Shown piece after piece: positions 15,751-23,043 of a stretch of DNA of 64,000 nucleotides. The first letter of the stretch is position 1. Every line of letters starts with the position of its first letter. The position numbers were made by a program, and so were the translations under genes. The stretch comes from Amycolatopsis vancoresmycina (lineage in GTDB: Bacteria; Actinomycetota; Actinomycetes; Mycobacteriales; Pseudonocardiaceae): positions 620,001 through 684,000 of the forward strand of contig NZ_JNYY01000001.1 in the NCBI RefSeq assembly GCF_000716785.1, written 5' to 3'. Under the pieces are notes generated by a model. That model had not been told where the DNA came from. It saw nothing but the letters and a program-made list of their open reading frames with translations, and did not search any database.

Positions 15751-16638
15751 TCAGCGCGCCATCTCCAGCAGGACATCGGTGAACGGCGTGCGCTCACCCC
15801 GGCGCAGCGGGGCGAGGGCGGCCAGCGGAGCCAGCGCGGCGCACCACGCGCGGGCCCGTCCGGCGTCGAGACCGGGCAGGTGGGGGCGGAGCGCCTCGAT
15901 GCCGTCGTCGAGCGTGCCACCGGCGGAAAGCGGCAGGTAGAGCCAGTCGGCGAGGTCGAAGGCCGGGTCGCCGACGCTGGGGCGCGGGTCGATGGCGACC
16001 GGGCCGCGGCGGGGGCCGGCGTCGAGGACGTTGCCGGGGTGCAGGTCGCCGTGGACGACCGCGACCGGGCCGTCCCCGGCCAGCGCCAGTGCCCGGCTGC
16101 GGGCTTTCGCGAGGAGCCCGGGCGGCAGGAGGTGCTCGGCCGCAGACTCCGCGAGGGTCCGCTCGGTGATGTCGAACATGAACGTCACGCGCTCGGTCAG
16201 CGGGGGCAGGTCGGCTGGGGGCGCGACCGCGTGCAGCTCGGTGAGCAGCGCGCCGATCTGTGGCCACGGGACCTCGCGGCCGCGCAGTTCGGTGCCGGGG
16301 ACCAGTCCTTCGAGCAGGATCGCGCCGGCTTCGAGCTCGGTGTCGAGCACCTGCACGGCCCGCGGGCAGCCGGCCCAGGCGTTCAGCCCGGCGAACTCCA
16401 GGCGGGCGACTTCGTGGTCGGGAGTCAGCTTGAGGACCTGCAGCTCACCGGCCGGGCCGGTGCACAGGAGGGTGCGGCCGGTGTTGCCGGGCCGGGCCTC
16501 GCGGACGGTCAGCCCCCACTTCGCGCTCAGCCGGGCCACCAGGTCCGGGAGCGTGTCGCACCACGGTTCGGCCAGTTCGGCGCCGAAGCGGCCGACGAGC
16601 CGGGCGCGGGCGCTGTCGTCGATCAGAACAGCGGCCAC
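15751..16638 (-). CDS. Aminoglycoside/hydroxyurea phosphotransferase-family kinase
   Basis: A 295-residue protein from GTG 16638, overlapping the end of the SCO1664-family gene. The kinase catalytic motif is VVHGDLHPGN (Asp198 as base, Asn203 as metal ligand), followed by the metal-binding AIDPRPSVGDPAFDLADW, a form characteristic of APH(6)/hydroxyurea kinases. LQVLKLTPDHE carries the ATP-binding lysine. The enzyme would phosphorylate a small hydroxylated molecule. Third gene of DUF3090-SCO1664-kinase. Whether it gives drug resistance cannot be told; a housekeeping substrate is equally possible. Confidence 0.85.
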   Translation of the reverse strand: MAAVLIDDSARARLVGRFGAELAEPWCDTLPDLVARLSAKWGLTVREARPGNTGRTLLCTGPAGELQVLKLTPDHEVARLEFAGLNAWAGCPRAVQVLDTELEAGAILLEGLVPGTELRGREVPWPQIGALLTELHAVAPPADLPPLTERVTFMFDITERTLAESAAEHLLPPGLLAKARSRALALAGDGPVAVVHGDLHPGNVLDAGPRRGPVAIDPRPSVGDPAFDLADWLYLPLSAGGTLDDGIEALRPHLPGLDAGRARAWCAALAPLAALAPLRRGERTPFTDVLLEMAR

Positions 16639-17420
16639 GGGACGGCGCGCCAGTCGTCGCCCGGTTCGGGGAAGATGCCTTCGGCGAGCAGCAGGTCGGT
16701 GCGTTCGGCCAGGGCGCGGATCTCGAACTTGGTGATGTGCTCGGCGAGGGTCTTGCCGAGGCCGCCGTCGAGCTCCGAGCGCAGCTTGCGCAGCTTCTCG
16801 ACGGTGGCGGGCGGCACCGGCTCGCCGATCCAGCCCCACAGGACGGTCCGCAGCTTGGGGTCGGTGTGCAGGCAGATGCCGTGGTCGACGCCGTAGACGC
16901 GGCCGTCGGTGCCGGGCAGCAGGTGCCCGCCCTTGCGGTCGGTGTTGTTGGTGACGATGTCGAGCACGGCGAGGTCGCGCAGCCCGGGGTGGTCGGCGTG
17001 GGCCAGGACCGCGGGCTCGCCCGCCCGGTCGTGGGCGTGCAGGACCACGCGCCAGCCGTCGGGGACCTCGTCGGGCGGCAGGACTTCGACCAGGTCGTCT
17101 TCGGTGGTCTCCACCCACAGCTGGACCATGCCGGGGCCGAACGGGCCGTCGCGCAGCACGGTGGGCGGGATCGCGCCGATGCCGGTGGTGTCGGCGATGA
17201 TCGCGGTGGCGACCTCGCGCCCGGCGAGGGTGCCGTCGGGGAAGTCCCACAGCGGCCGCTCCCCCGACACCGGCTTGTACACGACCCGGCCGGTGACGCC
17301 GTCGAGCTCGATGGCGCAGAACAGCGTGACGTTGGAGGCGTCGACGAGCCGGCCTTCGACGTCGATGCGGCCGTGGGTGACGAGTTCGCGGGAGGCGGGG
17401 TCGGCCGGGGCAGGCGTCAT
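16623..17420 (-). CDS. SCO1664-family protein (PI3/4-kinase-like fold)
   Basis: A 265-residue protein from ATG 17420, two bases after the DUF3090 stop. It has an N-terminal strand region (TLFCAIELDGVTGRVVYKPV, then ERPLWDFPDGTLAGREVATA), a catalytic-loop-like LDIVTNNTDRKGGHLL and a DFG-like VDHGICLH, resembling PI3/4-kinase or HipA-like folds. In mycobacteria the equivalent gene lies with uppP, a phosphoglycerate-mutase-like gene and the DUF3090 gene, near mshC. Here the DUF3090 partner is adjacent, but uppP and the phosphatase are 34 kb away. Function unknown. Confidence 0.87.
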   Translation of the reverse strand: MTPAPADPASRELVTHGRIDVEGRLVDASNVTLFCAIELDGVTGRVVYKPVSGERPLWDFPDGTLAGREVATAIIADTTGIGAIPPTVLRDGPFGPGMVQLWVETTEDDLVEVLPPDEVPDGWRVVLHAHDRAGEPAVLAHADHPGLRDLAVLDIVTNNTDRKGGHLLPGTDGRVYGVDHGICLHTDPKLRTVLWGWIGEPVPPATVEKLRKLRSELDGGLGKTLAEHITKFEIRALAERTDLLLAEGIFPEPGDDWRAVPWPLF

Positions 17421-17422
17421 GG

Positions 17423-17998
17423 TCAGTCTTCGCCCGCGTCGGTCTCGCGCCGGTAGCCGTTCTGCCGGGGGCAGATGTGCCCCGTCGGGTCGAGGGGCTC
17501 GCCGCACAGCGGGCACGGCTTGCGGCCAGCATTGACGACGCGGTCGGCTCGCTCGGCGAAGGCCCGGGCGGCGGCCGGGCTGAGGAAGACGCGGACGGCG
17601 TCCGGGCCCTCCTCGGTGTCGTCGAGCACGACGGTCTCGTCGACCTCGCCCTCGGTGATGGCGAGCAGTTCGATGACGACCGCGCTGCTGTCGGCGTCCC
17701 AGCCCAGCCCCATGGTGCCGACGCGGAACTCCTCCTCGACCGGCACGGTGAGCGGGTCGACGTCGACGAGGTCCTCGGGGACCTCCTCGGGCACGTCGGC
17801 GCCGAACCGGCTGGCGACCTCCTCCAGCAGCGAGCTCAGCCGTTCCGCGAGGACGACGACCTGCTGTTTTTCGATGGTGACGCTGATCGTGCGCACGTCC
17901 TCCGACGCCTGGAGGTAGAACGTGCGATCGCCGGGCTCGCCGACGGTGCCGGCGACGAACCGATCCGGCTGGCGGAAGACGTGGATTACGCGAGACAT
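17423..17998 (-). CDS. DUF3090 family protein with C-terminal zinc ribbon
   Basis: A 191-residue protein from ATG 17998. The body (VIHVFRQPDRFVAGTVGEPG, then RTFYLQASEDVRTISVTIEK) is the DUF3090 beta-rich domain, followed by VRVFLSPAAARAFAERADRV. The C-terminus ends in a zinc-binding tail, CPLCGEPLDPTGHICPRQNG. It is nearly always encoded before the SCO1664-family gene, as here, two bases apart. The -10 box TAGGGT at 18009-18014 gives a very short leader. No biochemical role is known to me. Confidence 0.9.
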   Translation of the reverse strand: MSRVIHVFRQPDRFVAGTVGEPGDRTFYLQASEDVRTISVTIEKQQVVVLAERLSSLLEEVASRFGADVPEEVPEDLVDVDPLTVPVEEEFRVGTMGLGWDADSSAVVIELLAITEGEVDETVVLDDTEEGPDAVRVFLSPAAARAFAERADRVVNAGRKPCPLCGEPLDPTGHICPRQNGYRRETDAGED

Positions 17999-18008
17999 AG
18001 CACTGACG

Positions 18009-18014
18009 ACCCTA
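18009..18014 (-). promoter_or_regulatory. -10 box for the DUF3090 operon
   Basis: Reads TAGGGT on the minus strand, eleven bases before the ATG at 17998; the leader would be only a few bases long. Confidence 0.5.
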
Positions 18015-18063
18015 GGCCACCGCCGCATGATCGGCATCCGCCGCCCCACCGTTCGCGGGCCGC

Positions 18064-18069
18064 TAGCCT
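18064..18069 (+). promoter_or_regulatory. -10 box of a leaderless promoter (S9 peptidase)
   Basis: TAGCCT, six bases before the GTG at 18076, with no ribosome binding site in between. It is divergent from the DUF3090 promoter. Confidence 0.5.
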
Positions 18070-18075
18070 CTGGGG

Positions 18076-19992
18076 GTGTCTCGGATCTCGCCGTACGGAA
18101 CCTGGTCTTCGCCCATCACCGCCGCCGAGGTGGCCGCCGCCGGCGGCGGCCCGCAGTGGCTCGACGTCGTCTCCGGCGAGGTGTGGTGGGCCGAGGCGCG
18201 ACCCGGTGAACAGGGGCGGGTCGCGCTGGTCCGGGCGGTGCCGGGCGGCACCGAGGACGTGCTGCCGGCCCCCTGGAACGTCCGCAACCGGCTGCACGAG
18301 TACGGCGGGCGGCCGTGGGCGGCCGCCGACGGTGTCGTGGTGTTCACGCACTGGGCCGACCAGCGCGTGTACGCGCAGAGCGAAACCGGCGTGGTGCCCC
18401 TCACCCCGGCGCCGGCGGAACCGCAGGGGGTCCGCTACGGCGATCTGCGGGCCGGGCGGCCCGGCGAGGTGTGGGCGGTCCGCGAGCGCGGCACCGGGCC
18501 GCGGCCGACGGACGTCGAGCGGGCGCTGGTGGCGATCGGGCTGGACGGCGGCGAGCGGGTGCTGGCCGCGAGCCACCGGTTCCTGACCGTGCCGAAGCTG
18601 TCGCCGGACGGGCGGCACGCGGCCTGGTTCGGCTGGGACCACCCGCGGATGCCGTGGGACGGCACCGAGCTGTGCGTCGCGCCGGTCGACGCGGACGGCG
18701 CGTTCGGGCCGCACCGGGTGCTGGCCGGCGGCGCGGACGTCTCGGTGTGCCAGGTCGAGTGGGAGACGCCGTCGTCGCTGCTGGCGCTGGCGGACCCGGA
18801 CGGCTGGTGGAACCTGCACCGGGTCGGCCTCGACGGGTCCGTGGTGAACGTCGCACCGGTCGAGCAGGAGCTGGGCGGGCCGTTGTGGAAGCCGGGATCG
18901 CGGTGGTTCGCGGCGCTGGGCGGCGGGCGGTACGCGGTGCTGTCCTCGGGGCGGCTGGCGGTGCTCGACGAGGCGGACGGTTCGGTGACGCCGGTGGCGG
19001 GCGAGCTGACGGCGTGGTCTTCGACCGCCTTCGCGGTCTCCGGGGACGAGGTGGTGGGTGTCGCGGGTGGCCCGGCGCGCGAGGCCGCGGTCGTGCGGGT
19101 TTCGCCCGGCGGCGCGGTGACGGACCTGACCCCGCAGCCGGAGCTGCCGCACGCGTACCTGCCGGTGCCGCAGGAGCGGGTGTTCGGCACGGCCGGCGGG
19201 GAGACCGTGCCGGTGGTGCTGTACCCGCCGCGGAACCCGGAGTTCGCGGCGCCCGAGGGCGAGCGGCCGCCGCTGCTGGTCCACGTCCACGGCGGGCCGA
19301 CCGGGCAGCACCTCCCGGCGCTGGAGCTGGAGATCGCGTACTTCACCAGCCGCGGGATCGGCGTGGCGGCGGTGAACTACGGCGGGTCGACGGGGTTCGG
19401 GCGCGCCTACCGCGAGCGGCTGCGGGAGCAGTGGGGTGTGGTGGACGTCGCCGACTGCGTCGCGGTGGCCGAGGCGCTGGTGGCGGCCGGGCTGGCCGAC
19501 GGTGACCGGCTCGGGATCCGCGGCGGCAGCGCGGGCGGGTTCACCGCGGCGGCGTCGCTGACGACGACGAAGACCTACCGGGCCGGGACGGTGATGTTCC
19601 CGGTGCTGGACCTGGCCGGGTGGACCGGCACCGAAGGCGACACACACGACTTCGAGTCGCGGTACCTGGACGGCCTGGTGGGGCCGCTGCCGGCGGCGCG
19701 GCAGCGGTACCTGGAGCGTTCGCCGCTGGCGAACGCGGGGGCGCTGGCCGGGCCGGTGCTGTTCCAGCAGGGCCTGGAGGACCGGATCTGCCCGCCGGAG
19801 CAGGCGGACCGGTTCGTGGCCGGGCTGGCTGGGCGCGGCATCCCGTACGCCTACCAGCGGTTCCCCGGGGAGCAGCACGGGTTCCGGCAGGCGGCGACGA
19901 TCGTGGCGGCGCTGGAGGCGGAGCTGTCGTTCTACGGTCAGGCGTTCGGGTTCGAGACGCCGGGTGTGGCGCGGCTGGAGCTGTCGCGGTGA
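18076..19992 (+). CDS. S9-family prolyl oligopeptidase / dipeptidyl aminopeptidase
   Basis: A 638-residue serine peptidase without signal peptide. Residues 1-380 form a beta-propeller (LHEYGGRPW, PKLSPDGRHAAWFGWDHPRM), and the rest is an alpha/beta-hydrolase domain with Ser485 in IRGGSAGGFTAAAS, Asp569 in QGLEDRICPPEQ and His601 in GEQHGFRQ. The family cleaves short peptides, often after proline, in the cytoplasm. The final codons overlap the start of the LD-carboxypeptidase gene (GTGA), which suggests coupled production of two peptide-degrading enzymes. Confidence 0.92.
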   Translation: MSRISPYGTWSSPITAAEVAAAGGGPQWLDVVSGEVWWAEARPGEQGRVALVRAVPGGTEDVLPAPWNVRNRLHEYGGRPWAAADGVVVFTHWADQRVYAQSETGVVPLTPAPAEPQGVRYGDLRAGRPGEVWAVRERGTGPRPTDVERALVAIGLDGGERVLAASHRFLTVPKLSPDGRHAAWFGWDHPRMPWDGTELCVAPVDADGAFGPHRVLAGGADVSVCQVEWETPSSLLALADPDGWWNLHRVGLDGSVVNVAPVEQELGGPLWKPGSRWFAALGGGRYAVLSSGRLAVLDEADGSVTPVAGELTAWSSTAFAVSGDEVVGVAGGPAREAAVVRVSPGGAVTDLTPQPELPHAYLPVPQERVFGTAGGETVPVVLYPPRNPEFAAPEGERPPLLVHVHGGPTGQHLPALELEIAYFTSRGIGVAAVNYGGSTGFGRAYRERLREQWGVVDVADCVAVAEALVAAGLADGDRLGIRGGSAGGFTAAASLTTTKTYRAGTVMFPVLDLAGWTGTEGDTHDFESRYLDGLVGPLPAARQRYLERSPLANAGALAGPVLFQQGLEDRICPPEQADRFVAGLAGRGIPYAYQRFPGEQHGFRQAATIVAALEAELSFYGQAFGFETPGVARLELSR

Positions 19993-20888
19993 GGCCGCCG
20001 CGGTTGCGGGCCGGGGACACGGTGGCGCTGGTGGCGCCGGCCGGGCCGGTGCCGGCGGACCTGCTGGAGAAGGCGCTGCCGGTGCTGCGCGGCTGGGGCG
20101 TGGAGGTGCGGGTCGGGCCGTGCGTGCGTGCGTCGCCCGGGTCGCCGCCGTACCTGTCCGGTCCGGACGCGGCGCGGGCGGCGGAGTTAACCGAGGCGTG
20201 GCTGGACCCGGGCGTGCGGTGCGTCGTGGCGGCGCGGGGCGGCTACGGCGTGCAGCGGATGCTGGAGCTGGTGGACTGGGCGGCGCTGCGGGCGGCGGGC
20301 CCGAAGGTGCTGGCCGGGTCGTCGGACATCACGGCGCTGCACCGGGCGGTGGACGTCCACCTCGGACTGTCCACTTTGTTCTCGCCGATGCCGGCGAGCG
20401 TGCTGTTCGACGACTTCGCGGTGGAGCACCTGCGGCGGTCGCTGTTCGAACCGGAGCGCAACCTGGTGGTCCGGGGTGGCTCGGCGCTGGTGCCGGGCCG
20501 GGCGTCGGGCCGGTTGACCGGCGGGAACCTGTCGCTGCTGGCGGCCGGGATCGGGACGCCGGAGCAGGGGTCGGCGCGGGACGCGGTGGTGCTGCTGGAG
20601 GACGTGACGGAGAGCGTGTACCGGCTGGACCGGATGCTGACGCAGCTGCTGCGCAGCGGCTGGTTCTCCGGCGTGCGCGGGATCGTGCTGGGTTCGTGGG
20701 CGGCGTGCGGCGACGCGGCGGACATCCGGGCGCTGGTGGTGGACCGGCTGGTGCCGCTGGGGGTGCCGCTGGTCGAGGAGTTCGGGTTCGGGCACGTGGC
20801 GTCGTCGCCGACGTTGCCGCTGGGGGTGCCGGTGACGCTGGACGCGGACCTGGGGACGCTGACGTTCGACTCCCCCGCGCTGACATGA
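19989..20888 (+). CDS. LD-carboxypeptidase (S66 family, LdcA-like)
   Basis: A 299-residue protein from GTG 19989, overlapping the S9 peptidase stop. Motifs: RAGDTVALVAPAGPVPADLL at the N-terminus, the nucleophile Ser112 in LAGSSDITALH, RLTGGNLSLLAAGIGTPEQG, and the C-terminal FGHVASSPTLPLG supplying the catalytic His. LdcA-type enzymes remove the terminal D-alanine from L,D-linked tetrapeptides during peptidoglycan recycling in the cytoplasm. MccF-type S66 enzymes instead cleave peptide-nucleotide antibiotics, but no microcin-like cluster is present. Its stop overlaps the F420 enzyme start. Confidence 0.88.
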   Translation: MRPPRLRAGDTVALVAPAGPVPADLLEKALPVLRGWGVEVRVGPCVRASPGSPPYLSGPDAARAAELTEAWLDPGVRCVVAARGGYGVQRMLELVDWAALRAAGPKVLAGSSDITALHRAVDVHLGLSTLFSPMPASVLFDDFAVEHLRRSLFEPERNLVVRGGSALVPGRASGRLTGGNLSLLAAGIGTPEQGSARDAVVLLEDVTESVYRLDRMLTQLLRSGWFSGVRGIVLGSWAACGDAADIRALVVDRLVPLGVPLVEEFGFGHVASSPTLPLGVPVTLDADLGTLTFDSPALT

Positions 20889-21286
20889 CCCCCGAGGAGG
20901 CCAGGGACCGCTTCGCCGCCGCGCGGGTCGCGCGGCTGGCGACGGTCTCGGCCGAGGGGGTGCCGCACCTGGTGCCGGTGACGTTCGCGGTGCGGGGTGA
21001 CGTGGTGGTGTTCGCGGTGGACCACAAGCCGAAGTCGTCCGTGGCGCTGCGGCGGCTGCGCAACATCGCGGAGAACCCGGCGGTGTGCTTCCTGGCCGAC
21101 GGTTACGACGAGGACTGGTCGCGGCTGTGGTGGGCCCGCGCGGACGGTGTCGCGCAGGTGCTGCCGCCGGGCTCGGAGCCGGTGTCGTGGCTGGTGGCGA
21201 AGTACTCGCAGTACGCGCAGCGCCCACCGGAACACGCGGTGGTGGTCACGGAGATCCACACCTGGCGCGGCTGGACGGGCTCGTGA
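20885..21286 (+). CDS. PPOX-class F420-dependent oxidoreductase
   Basis: A 133-residue split-barrel flavin/deazaflavin-binding protein: RDRFAAARVARLATVSAEGV, VPVTFAVRGDVVVFAVDHKP, then SVALRRLRNIAENPAVCFLA and DDW-type EDWSRLWWARADG. It matches the F420-binding PPOX group (TIGR03668-like). The ATG overlaps the LD-carboxypeptidase stop (ATGA). The last codons and the TGA lie inside the left arm of the palindromic element at 21280, so the element helped set the C-terminus. Substrate unknown. Confidence 0.87.
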   Translation: MTPEEARDRFAAARVARLATVSAEGVPHLVPVTFAVRGDVVVFAVDHKPKSSVALRRLRNIAENPAVCFLADGYDEDWSRLWWARADGVAQVLPPGSEPVSWLVAKYSQYAQRPPEHAVVVTEIHTWRGWTGS

Positions 21287-21336
21287 GTGGTAAGGCGAGT
21301 TAGAACTCGCCTTACCACTCACGAGGGCCGCGGCAG
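21280..21336. repeat. Palindromic intergenic element, copy B (bidirectional terminator candidate)
   Basis: Arms 21280-21301 and 21304-21325 pair perfectly over 22 bases around the centre GTTAGAAC. The right flank ends in GCGGCAG (21330-21336) like the other copies, while the left flank is replaced by coding sequence of the F420 gene. It sits between the convergent stops 21286 and 21343. Confidence 0.8.
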
Positions 21337-21342
21337 ACCTGA

Positions 21343-22878
21343 TCAGTCGCGGAGGAACTTCTCCGGGCGGCGCCAGGCGTCGATGAGGCCGAGGGGGTCC
21401 GGGCGCAGCAGGGACGCCGCCGAGTACAGGCTGGCCACCACGACCAGGGCGATGAACCACCAGTCGTACAGTGCCTGCTCGCCGGTCGGGTAGTACACCA
21501 GCGTCACGAACACCGACACCGCCACCACGAGCGCCAGGTGCCTCGGCTGCCACTTGAACGCCGACAGCAGCACGAAACCCCAGGTCAGGTACCACGGGAG
21601 GGTCGGCGGCATGAGGATCGCCACGGCCAGGAGCGAGATCCCGGCGCGGTAGACCGCCTCGGTGCCGCCGCCGCGGCCGAGCCACCACTGGCGGATGCCG
21701 ATGCCGATCAGCAGGAGCATGCCGGCCGCGCGGGCGACCGTGACGAACGGGGAGACCTGGACGTCCACGATCAGGTGGACCAGGTTGTAGAACACCTCGC
21801 CGATGCCGGTCGGGATGTTGAGCCAGTTCGCGATGAGCTGCGGGGCCTTCAACCCCGACCACCAGCCGAGGTTGAGCGAGCCGAGCGAGATCCAGGTGCC
21901 GGCGACGAACACCGGGAGGAACAGGCCGACCGAGGCGGCGCCGGCGCGCAGGAAGTTGCGGACCTTGGACTCGCCTTCGAGGTGGTTGGCCCAGATCCAG
22001 ACGAGGAACGGCAGCGCGATCGCCGCGGTGGGCTTGATCAGCATGCCGATGGTGACCAGCACGATCGCGGCGACGTGCTTGCGTTCCAGCGCGGCGAGGA
22101 CGCCGATGGTCAGGAACGCGAGCATCATCAGGTCGTTGTGCGGGCCGCCGAAGAGGTGGATGACCATCATCGGGCTGGCCACGGCGAGCCAGAGCGCGAC
22201 CGGGAGCTTGCCGCCGAGGTGCTTGACCAGCCGCGGCAGCGCCCACAGCGTCCCCGCGAGGCCCACCAGCAGCACGACGCGCATCAGGATGACGCCGAGG
22301 ATCATGTTGTCGCCGGTGGTGGCGACCACGCCCTTGGAGATGAGCAGGAACAGCGGCCCGTACGGGGCCGGGGTGGTCTGCCAGAGCGGGTGGACGTTCT
22401 GCACCACGTTCGGCAGCACGTCGAGCTCGGCGGGGCCGTTGGCGTACGGGTCGAGCCCGTAGAGCAGCTGGGCGCCCTGGCCGAGGTAGGAGAAGACGTC
22501 GCGGGTGAACAGCGGCGGCGACACCAGCAGCGGCGCCATCCAGCAGCCGGCCGCGATCAGCACGGGACGGCTGCCGACGCGGCCGAGCAGCACGTAGCGG
22601 CCGAGCCGGACCCACGCCCACACGACGAGCCCGAAGCCGGTGTAGAGAACGGCGTTGGCGAGCATGCGGCCGTGGCCGTAGCGGACCCACGACAGCGGGC
22701 CGTGCCCGAGCACGGGGTCCTTGATGAGGATGCCGCCGGCGCCGAGGGCGGCGATCATCAGCAGCGTGCTGCCGACCGTGCCCATCGCGATCGTGCGGTA
22801 CGGGAATCGCGAGGGCACGCGGAGCCGCTCGGCCAGTCCGGCCGAGGGCGTCTGTGCGGGGTCGGTGGTGGTCGCCAT
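21343..22878 (-). CDS. mptB: Polyprenol-phosphomannose-dependent alpha-1,6-mannosyltransferase (MptB/MptA type)
   Basis: A 511-residue integral membrane glycosyltransferase of the GT-C fold, with about twelve hydrophobic segments. Start ATG 22878 (MATTTDPAQ) is preferred over a short upstream extension to 22899. Diagnostic parts are the first-loop acidic motif FTRDVFSYLGQGAQLLYGLD, then PYANGPAEL and WQTTPAPYGPLF, and the later GGPHNDLMMLAFL. MptA/MptB enzymes extend the alpha-1,6-mannan backbone of lipomannan/lipoarabinomannan from polyprenyl-phosphomannose on the outer face of the membrane. MptB is my preferred subtype. The gene stands alone, convergent with the peptidase operon. Confidence 0.8.
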   Translation of the reverse strand: MATTTDPAQTPSAGLAERLRVPSRFPYRTIAMGTVGSTLLMIAALGAGGILIKDPVLGHGPLSWVRYGHGRMLANAVLYTGFGLVVWAWVRLGRYVLLGRVGSRPVLIAAGCWMAPLLVSPPLFTRDVFSYLGQGAQLLYGLDPYANGPAELDVLPNVVQNVHPLWQTTPAPYGPLFLLISKGVVATTGDNMILGVILMRVVLLVGLAGTLWALPRLVKHLGGKLPVALWLAVASPMMVIHLFGGPHNDLMMLAFLTIGVLAALERKHVAAIVLVTIGMLIKPTAAIALPFLVWIWANHLEGESKVRNFLRAGAASVGLFLPVFVAGTWISLGSLNLGWWSGLKAPQLIANWLNIPTGIGEVFYNLVHLIVDVQVSPFVTVARAAGMLLLIGIGIRQWWLGRGGGTEAVYRAGISLLAVAILMPPTLPWYLTWGFVLLSAFKWQPRHLALVVAVSVFVTLVYYPTGEQALYDWWFIALVVVASLYSAASLLRPDPLGLIDAWRRPEKFLRD

Positions 22879-22971
22879 TTCCGTTCGGAGATTACACACT
22901 GCGCTCGCGCGGGGTTCCCGCAGTGCCGGGTTGCCGCCTGCCGCGACCGGGACCGGCGCCGCGCGGAAGGT

Positions 22972-23020
22972 CGCGAATGACTCATTCGGGACGTCGGAGG
23001 TCCCGAATGAGTCATTCGCG
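22972..23020. repeat. Long perfect hairpin of a second type
   Basis: 21-base arms 22972-22992 and 23000-23020 pair perfectly around a seven-base loop. Each arm contains GAATGACTCATTC or its complement, which is itself an odd palindrome, so alternative pairings exist. GCGGCAG directly follows (23018-23024), as in the 69-bp family, but the core is unrelated. It lies between the ABC ATPase stop (23044) and the mptB start (22878) and may terminate the ABC operon. Confidence 0.75.
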
Positions 23021-23043
23021 GCAGCGGAGGGGCGGCTTCCCGG

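Noticed and set aside
19989..20888. S66 peptidase as MccF-type immunity to a microcin C-like antibiotic
   Set aside because: No adenylyltransferase or peptide precursor gene is present, and the coupling with an S9 peptidase fits peptide or cell-wall turnover better.
20243..22690. 815-codon minus-strand frame across the LD-carboxypeptidase, F420 enzyme and mptB
   Set aside because: Arginine-rich out-of-frame reading; it crosses a strong terminator and convergent genes.
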